DNA of 46,086 bases from Desulfovibrionaceae bacterium. Its GTDB lineage: Bacteria > Desulfobacterota > Desulfovibrionia > Desulfovibrionales > Desulfovibrionaceae. The notes under the pieces were generated by a model that searched no databases, had not been told where the DNA came from, and was given only the letters and a program-made list of their open reading frames with translations. The stretch covers positions 1 through 46,086 of the forward strand of contig JAFTDU010000021.1 of the NCBI GenBank assembly GCA_017454005.1, read 5' to 3'. The position numbers and the translations under genes are program-made. Shown in pieces: positions 8,696 to 16,320 of this stretch; position 1 is the stretch's first letter; each line of letters opens with the position of its first letter.

Positions 8696-9823
8696 ATGAT
8701 GCCAGGTATCTCTGTAAATGTTCAGCCTTCAATTCTTAATTGGGCAATGCAAAAAGCGCAAATTGAAAATGCTAGCAAGTCTGTTCTAGATCTGATTGCA
8801 AAATGATTGTCTGGCGAAAAGTCTCCTACTGTCAATCAGATTAAAGATGTTAGCAAAAAAATCAACATTCCTTTTGGATATTTCTTTTTGGCAAAACCAC
8901 CTGTTGAGGAATGCAAGATAAACAGTATTGCTCTTAAAAATCCGAGTCGCAACCTGATTGATACAGTTGATAATATGGTAACCGTTCAGGAGTGGATGGC
9001 AGAGTACAATAAAAATAATGGCTTATCTGAGTATGCATTTGTTGGAAGTATAGAAATTAGTGATAGTATATCATGTGCGACAAATAAAATCAGGCAGGAA
9101 TTAGAATTAAGTACTGAGTGGTTTGATCAATATAAGACTGCGGAAAAAGCATATAGATATCTCAGAAATTCTATTACAAATCTTGGTATTCTTGTGATGA
9201 TGAATGGCGTAGTTGGTAATAATAATCGTCGAACGCTTAGTGTGGAAGAATTTAGAGCATTTACACTTGTTAATCCGTACGCCCCTTTGATATTTATAAA
9301 TTCAAAAGATACCGATAATGGTAAGCTCTTTTCTCTCTTACATGAACTTATACACATCTTTATAGGTGTCGATAATTTCTATAATGACACTTATGGGACA
9401 TCGCAAATAGTAAGTAAAGAAGAACAATTTTGTAATGCAGTAGCTGCTGAAATTTTAGTTCCAGATTCTATCTTCTCTGAAGAGTGGTCTAAACACAGTG
9501 GAAACAACGAGCATAGAATAACTAAATTGAGTAAAAAGTTTATCTGTAGTTGCTTTGTTTTGTTGAGAAAGGCTCTAGACAACGGTAAAATTAATCAGAA
9601 TGAGTTTGAAAGACTACTAAATCTGTTTCAAAAGCAGCAAAATAAAGCATCTGGTGGTGGCAATTTTGATCGAACTCTTGCCACGAAGTGGGATAAAAGA
9701 TTCATTCAGGCTCTCTACACGAGTGCTCAAAGCGGTAGAACTCTATATAGAGATGTGTATCGTATGACAAATACTACAGGGAGTACGTTTCAAAAACTTG
9801 TAGACATGGTGAGGAATATTTAA
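8696..9823 (+). pseudogene. HTH–ImmA/IrrE metallopeptidase (antitoxin-like), interrupted by a TGA codon
   Basis: From ATG 8696 (AGGAGG five bases upstream) the frame reads a degraded XRE-type helix region for 36 codons, meets TGA at 8804–8806, and continues in the same frame for 338 codons from TTG 8807. The text around the stop is DLIAK-stop-LSGEKSPTVNQ. In this family the matching position is the conserved Trp of a W-x-S-G-E-K-x-P-T motif, so a single TGG to TGA change explains the break. The rest is intact: LGYFFLA-like linker, HELIH zinc motif near 9350 and the ExxxNAVAAEILVP segment. Such proteins commonly act as antitoxins or regulators next to DUF4411 PIN toxins, and a ruined one follows. 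Reassignment of TGA to Trp is unlikely because rseP and other genes end in TGA. A shortened protein from TTG 8807 is possible but lacks an SD. Confidence 0.82.
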
Positions 9824-10320
9824 TAAGTGAGAAATTTTTGCTTGATTCGAATATTGTTATAACACCATATAAGCTTTATTATCAATTTGATTTTGCATAG
9901 GGATTTTAGAAACAATTAGAGAATATTTTAAACTATGATAATGTAATCTATTGAGATGTGGTTGTATCTGAAATTTCAAATGTAGAAGATCAATTATCTA
10001 CATGGTTTAGAGACTTAAAAGATTTGAAACCTGTATCCGTAAAATCTGCTTCGTTTATGAATCACTATGGGAAGTGCTTTCTTATGTGCAAAAATGTGAG
10101 TTATATAAAGAAGAAGCACTACGAAATTGATCTCAAGATGCAGATCCATGGTTAATCGCAGTTGCTATTAAGATAAGTTAAATTATCATTACATAAGAAA
10201 ACACTGCAGGATTACTGACAAAAAAACAAATCAAGAAACGCAAAAATTCCTGATGTAGCTAACAATTTTGGAATCAAATGCGAGAACTTGTTTGACTTTA
10301 TGAGACAAATGCATTTTAAA
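9823..10320 (+). pseudogene. DUF4411-type PIN-domain toxin, degraded
   Basis: Immediately after the ImmA/IrrE stop, the frame reads SEKFLLDSNIVITPYKLYYQ, the typical start of a PIN ribonuclease of the DUF4411 family (Asp of LLDSN is a metal ligand). In-frame TAG, TAG and TGA follow within about 40 codons, then intact text (VVVSEISNVEDQLSTWFRDL). A frameshift near 10070 moves the homology to another frame (EVLSYVQKCELYKEEALR), where TGA and TAA flank a clear SQDADPWLIAVAIK. A further shift gives KIPDVANNFGIKCENL at the end. The expected ATG start appears as ATA (9823–9825). The gene is dead, yet family landmarks can be followed from end to end. Limits are approximate. Confidence 0.8.
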
Positions 10321-10462
10321 CTTTCAGTTTTTCTGATGATAATATTTGATGAGGACTATCTGAGATTACCTTTTCCATTTCTATTGACCTTTTAGTAGTG
10401 TATGCGTCTTCGTCTGACATCATATATCCTAGATTGTGCCCATTTTCAAGATTTTTTTGCAT
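10316..10462 (-). CDS. hypothetical 48-residue acidic protein
   Basis: A 48-codon frame on the minus strand starts at ATG 10462, inside the decayed 3' end of the Panacea gene, whose original stop (10446–10448) it overlaps by a few codons. The product is hydrophilic, with an acidic N-terminal half (MSDEDAYTTKRSIEMEK) and no recognisable motif. Overlap with an antitoxin-like gene is a typical arrangement for a two-gene module, so it may be its partner or a remnant of one. No strong SD was seen. It ends against the decayed PIN gene coming from the other strand. Confidence 0.3.
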   Translation of the reverse strand: MQKNLENGHNLGYMMSDEDAYTTKRSIEMEKVISDSPHQILSSEKLKV

Positions 10463-10499
10463 TTGTTAATACTCTTGTACTAAAATATTCACGTATGTA

Positions 10500-10934
10500 T
10501 TAGTCAGGTATAAAACCATACAGACCAGCGCCTTCATTGCTAGCATCGCCATGAACAGTTTTATCCCATGGCGAGCCTGGTCTATGCGTCCAAGCAGATA
10601 GTTGATTAGCTCTATATTTTCCAAAAGTATCAATCGTTAAATCTATAACCTTTATAATTTGGCTTTCTGATTTTTCTATTTGCATGACAATATTCGAATA
10701 ATGCGCAATTTCATTACCACTATAGATATATTTGAAGACTTTTGGAAACACAGGTCCATAGTCCCAAGCTCGAGGGTATTCATCACAGATCCTCCAAAAG
10801 CCTTTTGCTAAATAAATACCGTATGCACAATATAAGAGCTTTTGGATCTTGGTGTTATTGTACACTACATTTTGTTCAATGCACTTTTGCGCTAGATATG
10901 CAGCCATATCTCTACTGTTATAGCAAGTAGTCAT
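10500..10934 (-). CDS. Panacea-domain (DUF4065, SocA-like) antitoxin, C-terminally truncated
   Basis: The 144-residue product matches the Panacea/SocA-like family: NNTKIQKLLYCAYGIYLAKG near residue 27, the RAWDYGPVFPKVFKYI core, and a late LSAWTHRPGSPWDKT segment. These domains serve as antitoxins against many unrelated toxins; SocA itself is a proteolysis adaptor. The frame ends GFIPD-TAA. The same frame then continues YIREYFSTRVLTNAKKS to a TGA at 10446, and a family-like IPDEYIREYF would result from one base change (GAA to TAA). The protein is thus probably missing its last helix. It faces the broken HTH–ImmA/IrrE–PIN pair. The SD is weak. Confidence 0.8.
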   Translation of the reverse strand: MTTCYNSRDMAAYLAQKCIEQNVVYNNTKIQKLLYCAYGIYLAKGFWRICDEYPRAWDYGPVFPKVFKYIYSGNEIAHYSNIVMQIEKSESQIIKVIDLTIDTFGKYRANQLSAWTHRPGSPWDKTVHGDASNEGAGLYGFIPD

Positions 10935-11735
10935 AGTAATATAGGTCTTTGTTTAATGAATAAGCATTATGAGTATATCTTTAACTTTTTTATACTTATT
11001 TTGTAAACATGATCTACATGTTTAGTGAAGATCTAAGATTCTAACTTTATGACATTCTCATATGATATATGATTTGCGTAAATTACTGGTCTACGTAGCT
11101 TGCGGCTGTTGCATAGAAAGAGAGCACCTTTTTAAATCATGCTCTTGCTTCACATGTTTTTTTGTCTGATTCTCGAAAAAAGATAATTAGCACAGTCGTA
11201 AAAAACACTTTGCAACATTTTGCCTTACAACTTGATAGGCGTACAGTAGCTTTAATTAATAATGATATGTCAAAAATATAAATAAGAAATACAAATTTTT
11301 TAAAGCTTTCTGTAATGCTTAGCAATGTTCTCAGCTACTTTTTTACGCAGATTAAAACATTGAACTCAGACTTATCTCTTTGGCTAGTGCTGTTTGATTT
11401 TTGAAAAGTCGCTATAGCGAAAGTCTTTCTTATTTTGTCGATATACTTGGGCATGAAAACCTCTGCTCTTTGTGAACATTGTTCATTAATTTTAGGCCAT
11501 GTAATATTTGCTTGGATATAGAGGATTATCCTCTATATCCAAAATTAGAAAAGTACATCTTTTCTTAACCATCAAGAGACATACAATTCAAGCCTTACAG
11601 AACTTAGCAAAGCTAAAAAAATCGCTTGCAAATAAATCTTTGGAACTAGGAAAATTTTGCCGCTTGGGGGAGTGACTAATAAGGCATAAAGTTTGCAAGA
11701 AGAATGTGAGTGTCAATTTTGCCTAGGAGTTCGCC
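10935..11735. other. AT-rich gene-free region with inverted repeats
   Basis: About 800 bases on the far side of the toxin–antitoxin remnants, with no frame that reads like protein on either strand. It holds a near-perfect 31-base palindrome (11512–11542), listed separately, followed at once by a small hairpin (AGAAAAG 11547–11553 with CTTTTCT 11559–11565). It may be the scar of an accessory element or encode a small RNA. Confidence 0.55.
11512..11542. repeat. near-perfect 31-base inverted repeat
   Basis: TTGGATATAGAGGAT (11512–11526) is followed by one T and then its exact reverse complement (11528–11542). With a one-base centre it is better viewed as a DNA palindrome or cruciform than as a terminator, and there is no T-run on either side. 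A protein-binding site, a resolution site or a small RNA stem are possible. It is about 190 bases upstream of the next gene. Confidence 0.65.
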
Positions 11736-12011
11736 ATGGAAATGGAATTTAGACCAAGAAATAATGATTTTGGTGTCTGTGTGCTTACAACCCAAGAAAA
11801 AGCCAATACTCAGCGTGCAGGGTCTGAAGCCCTGGCCTATGACCGGCCCAAGCATCCTCTAACTCCCCATGTGCCTTCTAGCACAGAGGTTGAGCAGACC
11901 TTAACCCAGATGGAAACAGAAGCTCAGGCGCAAAATGCTGAGCTCTTACGTTTACATGCTGGTTTAGATAAGGAGCGCGTTTCGCGCTTATTATCCCTCT
12001 TGCAAGATTAA
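11736..12011 (+). CDS. hypothetical 91-residue protein
   Basis: ATG 11736 is preceded by CTAGGAG at a normal distance, so the gene is very likely real. The product is soluble and hydrophilic with no signal peptide. The first half is Pro-rich and disordered-looking (RPKHPLTPHVPSST); the second half is an acidic, Gln-rich probable coiled coil (EVEQTLTQMETEAQAQNAELLRL) ending in SRLLSLLQD. No catalytic or metal motif is visible and no family was recognised. It ends six bases from the end of the convergent TPR gene, so the two may share termination. Confidence 0.7.
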   Translation: MEMEFRPRNNDFGVCVLTTQEKANTQRAGSEALAYDRPKHPLTPHVPSSTEVEQTLTQMETEAQAQNAELLRLHAGLDKERVSRLLSLLQD

Positions 12012-12017
12012 GAGTTT

Positions 12018-12647
12018 TTAAGCTTTACGATAAGGGGCTAATTCTTCAAGAAAGCCCGCTTGGACTTCAAAACCCAGTTCTTGAGCTTTATCTGCAGCGG
12101 CAACTGCTTCATCATAGCGTTCTAAGTCAAAGAGAGCTAAGGCTAAATTATTCCAAGCTGGTGCGAAGCCAGGTTCTTGGTCGAGAATTTTTCGACAAGC
12201 CTCTTCGCAGCCACTAAAATTGCCCTGCATGTAATAGGCTGTTGCCAATTCATTGCGAGCCTGAATAAAATTAGGGGCCCAATTGAGCGCTTTGGTTAAG
12301 GCACTGATAGCCTTATCAGGTTCGCCGCGTTGGATATGCACAAAGGCAATATTGCTTAAAGGCACAGCATATTGGGGTCGACAATTGGCGGCCTCTTGAT
12401 TGTACCGTAAACAACCCTCAAGGTCTCCACGTTGTAAACAGATGCCCCCAAGTTGCACATAGGCTTCAGCCAAACGTGGCGAATTACGGACGGCATTTAA
12501 GAGCGCTTCTTCAGCGCCCATAAAGTCACGTTTCGCCAAAAGAGCTTGGGCCAAATTATAATGATGGGTGGCGCATTGTTCATTGTCGGCAATAGCCGCT
12601 TTTAAATCTTTAATATATTCGTCTATATCGGTGTAACTATCTTTCAT
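12018..12647 (-). CDS. Tetratricopeptide repeat protein
   Basis: This 209-residue cytoplasmic protein is built almost entirely of about five 34-residue TPR units (for example AEAYVQLGGICLQRGDLEGCLRY and FAPAWNNLALALFDLERYDEAV), with no signal peptide or extra domain. TPR arrays mediate protein–protein contacts, and the partner is unknown. GGAG lies ~33 bases before the ATG, too far to be its SD, so the exact start is uncertain. It is separated from the upstream minus-strand YkgJ operon by a strong terminator, so it is probably its own unit. Confidence 0.88.
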   Translation of the reverse strand: MKDSYTDIDEYIKDLKAAIADNEQCATHHYNLAQALLAKRDFMGAEEALLNAVRNSPRLAEAYVQLGGICLQRGDLEGCLRYNQEAANCRPQYAVPLSNIAFVHIQRGEPDKAISALTKALNWAPNFIQARNELATAYYMQGNFSGCEEACRKILDQEPGFAPAWNNLALALFDLERYDEAVAAADKAQELGFEVQAGFLEELAPYRKA

Positions 12648-12710
12648 AAAAATGTGGCAAGCAGCAATGTGCTTGACTTCTCCTAAAATAATAATTGTGT
12701 TCTTGGCACA

Positions 12711-12751
12711 AAAAAAAGACTAAAGTAGCGGCGCTACCGAGGTCTTTTTTT
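12711..12751 (-). terminator. bidirectional Rho-independent terminator
   Basis: A hairpin (AGAC…GGTAGC-gcc-GCTAC…AGTCT read on the minus strand) is flanked by an A-run on one side and a T-run of about nine on the other, so it can terminate in both directions. It lies 25 bases past the end of the 129-residue gene on the minus strand and ends that operon. Confidence 0.8.
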
Positions 12752-12775
12752 TTGGGTCTTTTTTTTGCTTTTTAC

Positions 12776-13165
12776 TTAGATGCGACCTTCACGTTGCAGT
12801 AGTTCATAATACCACAGACAAAAATCAAAAATGCCGCGATACTTGTCATCTTTAGTAATCACGGCCATGGCAGCATCGAGAATCCCCTGGCGGTATTCGG
12901 CACTGAGCTCTTCACGAGGCAAGGTCTTTAAAAAGCTATTAACAAGCTGGGCTGTGGTGCGCATGCCACTGTCTACCCGCATATCGAGGGGGTGATTGGG
13001 TTCTTGAAATGGATCCCAATTGTCATAGCCCAGACGATCCACGAATTTGCGCCGGTTGGGGCGCATCTTATTATAGATTTCGCGTTTTAAGGCCTCTTGA
13101 GCAGGTGTCAAGGTTGGGCTAGTTGGTTGAATTTCAAAAACACTTGCCGGTATGCGCGGCGCCAT
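12776..13165 (-). CDS. conserved hypothetical protein downstream of a YkgJ gene
   Basis: The 129-residue product (MAPRIPASVFEI start) is soluble, with basic and aromatic patches (NRRKFVDRLGYDNWDPFQEPNHPLDMR) and a C-terminal helical part (IFDFCLWYYELLQREGRI). No known motif was recognised. ATG 13165 was chosen because a strong AGGAGGA SD precedes it; the open frame extends eight codons further into the YkgJ gene without its own SD. The two genes are separated by a single base between stop and start, so they are co-translated and probably functionally linked. Confidence 0.8.
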   Translation of the reverse strand: MAPRIPASVFEIQPTSPTLTPAQEALKREIYNKMRPNRRKFVDRLGYDNWDPFQEPNHPLDMRVDSGMRTTAQLVNSFLKTLPREELSAEYRQGILDAAMAVITKDDKYRGIFDFCLWYYELLQREGRI

Positions 13166-13166
13166 G

Positions 13167-13835
13167 TCATTCCTCCTGCTCTTTACCAATCCCTAAATAA
13201 TGTGCATCATAATTAGTTAAGAGTGCCATTGACAAGGGAACATAGACTTGATCTAGTTCCGTAAAGCGTGATTTGAGGGTGGTGGCAATATCGTGACTTA
13301 ATGCTTCCAGCCTGGCCTGAATTTTGTCAAGGTGCAGGGTGGGGTAATTGGTACCTTGGTCAAACTGGGATAAGCCACAGACATGGGATTTTCCATTAAT
13401 CATAGTTGGCATCCCGTAGACACGACAGGTAATGGGGCGATCTTGATAGAGCAGACACCTGTTTTCAGATGAAAGTAACGGGCAGGGCATGCGTAAGGTA
13501 GCCACCTCTTGCATGATATCTGCTTGCTCGACCCCCTGTTTCTCTTTTTGAAATAAGTCGCGCTTGATTTTTGTCAACTTGCGATCGGTAGCCGCAGCTT
13601 TTGTTAAGATTTCACTTCTCTCAGGACCATAGTCAAAGGTTTTATGAAAGGCAGCATTAATATACATGGCTTCGACGAGCGACAGATCAAAGAGAGCGTG
13701 ACAACAGCTATCACAGCCAGGTTTACATTGTATGCACGTGGGAAATTGTTGCATGACCTGTTGGAAGAGTTGATCTGTGGTCGCACGCAATTGTTCATAA
13801 CGGGCAAAGATAGGGGCAAGCTCTTGGAGCATCAT
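13167..13835 (-). CDS. YkgJ-family cysteine-cluster protein
   Basis: The 222-residue protein has the Zn/Fe-cluster pattern of this family: CIQCKPGCDSCCHALFDLS at about residues 36–54, then CPLLSSENRCLLYQDRPITC with the RVYG motif, and a last Cys in HVCGLSQF. Members are thought to bind metal or iron–sulfur clusters, but their substrate is generally unknown. ATG 13835 follows GAGG. It heads a two-gene minus-strand operon with the hypothetical protein behind it, and is separated from the upstream ferredoxin gene by a terminator. Confidence 0.9.
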   Translation of the reverse strand: MMLQELAPIFARYEQLRATTDQLFQQVMQQFPTCIQCKPGCDSCCHALFDLSLVEAMYINAAFHKTFDYGPERSEILTKAAATDRKLTKIKRDLFQKEKQGVEQADIMQEVATLRMPCPLLSSENRCLLYQDRPITCRVYGMPTMINGKSHVCGLSQFDQGTNYPTLHLDKIQARLEALSHDIATTLKSRFTELDQVYVPLSMALLTNYDAHYLGIGKEQEE

Positions 13836-13844
13836 GATCCTCGG

Positions 13845-13880
13845 TTAAAAAAGCCGCCAGATTGGGTAATCTGGCGGCTT
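13845..13880 (-). terminator. Rho-independent terminator after the ferredoxin gene
   Basis: AAGCCGCCAGATT (13851–13863) and AATCTGGCGGCTT (13868–13880) make a perfect 13-bp stem with a four-base loop. Read on the minus strand the stem is followed by a T-run. It lies 35 bases past the ferredoxin stop and just before the YkgJ start. Confidence 0.9.
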
Positions 13881-13914
13881 GTGCAGTTAAACCCTTGAAG
13901 CGAGACAATATTTA

Positions 13915-14103
13915 TTAGGCTTCTTCCACAGTGATGGCGTCTGATTCACAGACTTCCACACAGGTTTCACAGCCTAAGCATTCTTCACTCTTTACGGGTT
14001 CGGATTTGCCATTTTTGAGTTCGTAGACTTCCACGGGGCAGTTGTCCACACATTCGCCACAGCCTACGCATTTGTCCTGATTGACAGTAACGTTATAAGG
14101 CAT
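13915..14103 (-). CDS. 2[4Fe-4S] ferredoxin
   Basis: This 62-residue electron carrier has two cluster motifs: CVGCGECVDNCPVEVYEL and CLGCETCVEVCESDAITVEEA, each C-x2-C-x2-C-x3-C; only the first has the usual Pro after its last Cys. The product is very acidic, as usual for soluble bacterial ferredoxins, and resembles the short dicluster ferredoxins of sulfate reducers. TTGGAGG lies upstream of ATG 14103 at normal spacing. It is monocistronic, with a strong terminator behind it. Its redox partner cannot be told from context. Confidence 0.95.
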   Translation of the reverse strand: MPYNVTVNQDKCVGCGECVDNCPVEVYELKNGKSEPVKSEECLGCETCVEVCESDAITVEEA

Positions 14104-14788
14104 GAGTATTCCTCCAAGAGAAGTTATGCCTGCTATGAATTATACCAATTGCAATAAGGCATAGCTTTAATATAATTGAGTATCAAGGCAAGTCAAGTTG
14201 CTAGATACTTGGGGCTTGGCTGCTGCTAGTAAAGCATGTTTATTACGCGAGAGCCTTGTTTTACGCGACGCAAAAAAACATTGGCGTGTTAAGAAATTTG
14301 AACTTGAAAAGCAATTTCAAATTATATCTAGCCACATAAAAAATTTTAATAATCTATACGCCTGACATTTGCTTATGGCGAGATTTAGAGTCAAGATTCT
14401 GACCGAGATTTGTTTTTTGACAATCCGCAATGGTAAGACTTAAGTAATGCACAGGAGATGACATAAAAGTTCAAGGCAAGTCACATAGATAGATAAATAT
14501 TTTTGTGGCAAGTAGATTATAGCGCAGCATGATTAAGACAAAAAGCGCATGTGCGAGAGATATTTAACGCAAGCACTTAGAAAAAGAAAAGTAACTTGTT
14601 CAGCTAAAAATCCATTTTAGGTATGATTTAAAAGAACGTTATATCTGATCTAAGTTTTTTATACAATTTACATATGTTGTAAAAAAATTGTTTAAGCAAA
14701 GACTTTTTGATCTAATAGTTTATGATCCTAAAAGCTATAGTCACAGTGTAAGCGTTTGCTAAGTCTTGTCTTTTGTTTGGAGGAGAGA
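14104..14788. other. AT-rich spacer upstream of the ferredoxin and small ORF
   Basis: About 680 bases with no frame longer than a few dozen codons that reads like protein. It must contain the minus-strand ferredoxin promoter and the plus-strand promoter of the tiny ORF at 14789, but no clear pair of −35/−10 boxes was seen. No RNA gene was recognised. Confidence 0.5.
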
Positions 14789-14848
14789 ATGATCCACTGG
14801 GCAATTTTAGGATTTGTGCTTTGGTTAGGGTCATTGGTTTCTATGTAA
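14789..14848 (+). CDS. tiny hydrophobic membrane peptide, possibly frameshifted
   Basis: ATG 14789 is preceded by a near-ideal GGAGGAGAG SD and codes for 19 residues (MIHWAILGFVLWLGSLVSM), a single membrane helix. Just before the TAA, another frame of the same DNA reads GFYVTRKTK-stop, a basic cytoplasmic tail of the kind expected after such a helix. One missing base near 14840 would fuse the two into a ~26-residue helix-plus-basic-tail protein. A strong terminator follows about 30 bases later, so the transcription unit is complete. The function is unknown; it could be a small membrane subunit or a type I toxin-like peptide. Confidence 0.5.
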   Translation: MIHWAILGFVLWLGSLVSM

Positions 14849-14877
14849 CAAGAAAAACAAAATAATTAGCTAGCTTT

Positions 14878-14910
14878 AAGTCCTTTAGCGTATCCTAAAG
14901 GACTTTTTTT
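14878..14910 (+). terminator. Rho-independent terminator after the tiny ORF
   Basis: AAGTCCTTTAG (14878–14888) and CTAAAGGACTT (14895–14905) form a perfect 11-bp stem with a six-base loop, followed by a run of T up to 14910. The only plus-strand gene it can serve is the tiny ORF at 14789, which supports that ORF being transcribed. Confidence 0.9.
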
Positions 14911-14979
14911 ATTGACAAAATTTGAGACGCGATGCGTGAAGTAAAAAAAGTTAGCAAACTTTTGTGCTAGCGACTAGCA

Positions 14980-16320
14980 TTACAATAAGATCCTGGCATA
15001 ATAGGATCTACCGCCGCGCACAATCTGGAGTAAGATTTGGTTAGCCATGCGTTCCCGGCGAAAAGCCTGTAAGAGTTCTTTTTGGTTGCGCACAGGCATA
15101 GCACTCACTGCCAAGAGGAGATCACCGGATCGTAAGATACTTGCAGGCCCACCTGGGCGCACTGCTTGGATGCTTAGGCCGCGCCTTGTTTCCCGTACCG
15201 TAAAGCCCCAGCGTTCAGTCAGGAGGGCTTGAGCTGTATTATCTGTAAAGGGTTCTGGGGCGATTTTTAGCGTTATGAGCTGGCCTTGTTTTCTGATATT
15301 TAAGGATAGAGGATCACCTGTTTGGTTTTTTAAGAGACCTATGTAGTCGCGTCTGTCACCGACAATAGTATTATTGATTGATTCAATAATGTCGCCAGCA
15401 GTAATGCCTGCTTTGGCAGCAGGTGTGTGCTCAAAGACAGCTGTGACCAAAATGCCATGGTTCTGTTCAAGACCCAGAGCCCAGGCCGTTTGCCCATCGA
15501 GATCTTCGGCTAAAATGCCAAGCCAAAAGGGTGCAATTCTAGATTCGCCCATTAAACTTTCCATGACACGTCTAGCTTTATTTACAGGAATAGCGAAGCC
15601 AATGCCTTCAGCTCGCGTGTCGACTGCCGTATTAATCCCGATTAATTGTCCTTCCAAATTGAGGAGTGGCCCACCACTATTGCCTGGATTAATGGCAGCA
15701 TCGGTTTGGATGAGATCGGTTAGCATGCCACTTTTACTATGAATCGTGCGGCCTTTAGCTGACACCACACCTGTTGTAACCGTATGGCTAAAGCCAAAAG
15801 GGTTGCCAATGGCAATGACTGTTTCCCCAGGTAAGAGGTCTTGGGAATCGCCTAGGGGTAGTTCTGGCAGATTATGTGCGCCTTTGAGTGCTAAAACTGC
15901 TATGTCAAAGTCAGGTTCTGCCCCCCGCACAATTGCATGAAACTCGCGGCCATCTTGGAGATGCACCATAATTTCATCGCTTTGATCAATGACATGGGCA
16001 TTGGTGAGTACCAACCCACGCTTACCATCGACAATAATCCCTGAGCCAAGGCTTGCCCGCTTTTGCATTTGGGGGCGGCGTTGCGGAAACCCTGGGAAAA
16101 AATCGTCAAAAAAGAGTTCTAGGGGTGAGAGTCTGCGGCCTGTAATCTGGGTGCAGGTAAGATTAACTACAGCCGGAGCTGCTTTTTGGACGGCCTTAAC
16201 TACAGGTGTATATCTGGGACTAGAAGATATGGGTTCAGCTAAAAGAGCTTGAGGGTAGAGTGAAAGAATGAGTACAAGCCCACAGAGTAGGTAGCGCATG
16301 AACATAGCTAGTTTATCCAT
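14980..16320 (-). CDS. Periplasmic Deg/HtrA-family serine protease
   Basis: This is a trypsin-like periplasmic quality-control protease. With the start at ATG 16320 it has 446 residues: a signal peptide (residues 1 to about 28, ending ALLAEP), a protease domain with the triad H109 (LTNAHV), D139 (DFDIAV) and S215 (NPGNSGGPLL), then two PDZ domains (about 265–345 and 365–446; GITAGDIIESIN is the first ligand-binding loop region). GGAA lies eight bases before ATG 16320. The longer open frame (to 16371) would spoil the signal peptide. It resembles DegQ/HtrA rather than DegS because of its two PDZ domains. It is monocistronic. Confidence 0.93.
   Translation of the reverse strand: MDKLAMFMRYLLCGLVLILSLYPQALLAEPISSSPRYTPVVKAVQKAAPAVVNLTCTQITGRRLSPLELFFDDFFPGFPQRRPQMQKRASLGSGIIVDGKRGLVLTNAHVIDQSDEIMVHLQDGREFHAIVRGAEPDFDIAVLALKGAHNLPELPLGDSQDLLPGETVIAIGNPFGFSHTVTTGVVSAKGRTIHSKSGMLTDLIQTDAAINPGNSGGPLLNLEGQLIGINTAVDTRAEGIGFAIPVNKARRVMESLMGESRIAPFWLGILAEDLDGQTAWALGLEQNHGILVTAVFEHTPAAKAGITAGDIIESINNTIVGDRRDYIGLLKNQTGDPLSLNIRKQGQLITLKIAPEPFTDNTAQALLTERWGFTVRETRRGLSIQAVRPGGPASILRSGDLLLAVSAMPVRNQKELLQAFRRERMANQILLQIVRGGRSYYARILL

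Noticed and set aside
8804-8806. Reassignment of TGA to tryptophan as the explanation for the split ImmA/IrrE gene
   Set aside because: Several intact genes (rseP, the YkgJ gene, yfcE) end in TGA, and TAG and TAA also interrupt the neighbouring PIN gene, so ordinary mutation is simpler.
11137-11325. 62-codon minus-strand frame in the gene-free region near the palindrome
   Set aside because: Composition is hydrophobic and Lys/Cys-rich as expected from AT-rich DNA. It has no SD, motif or context.
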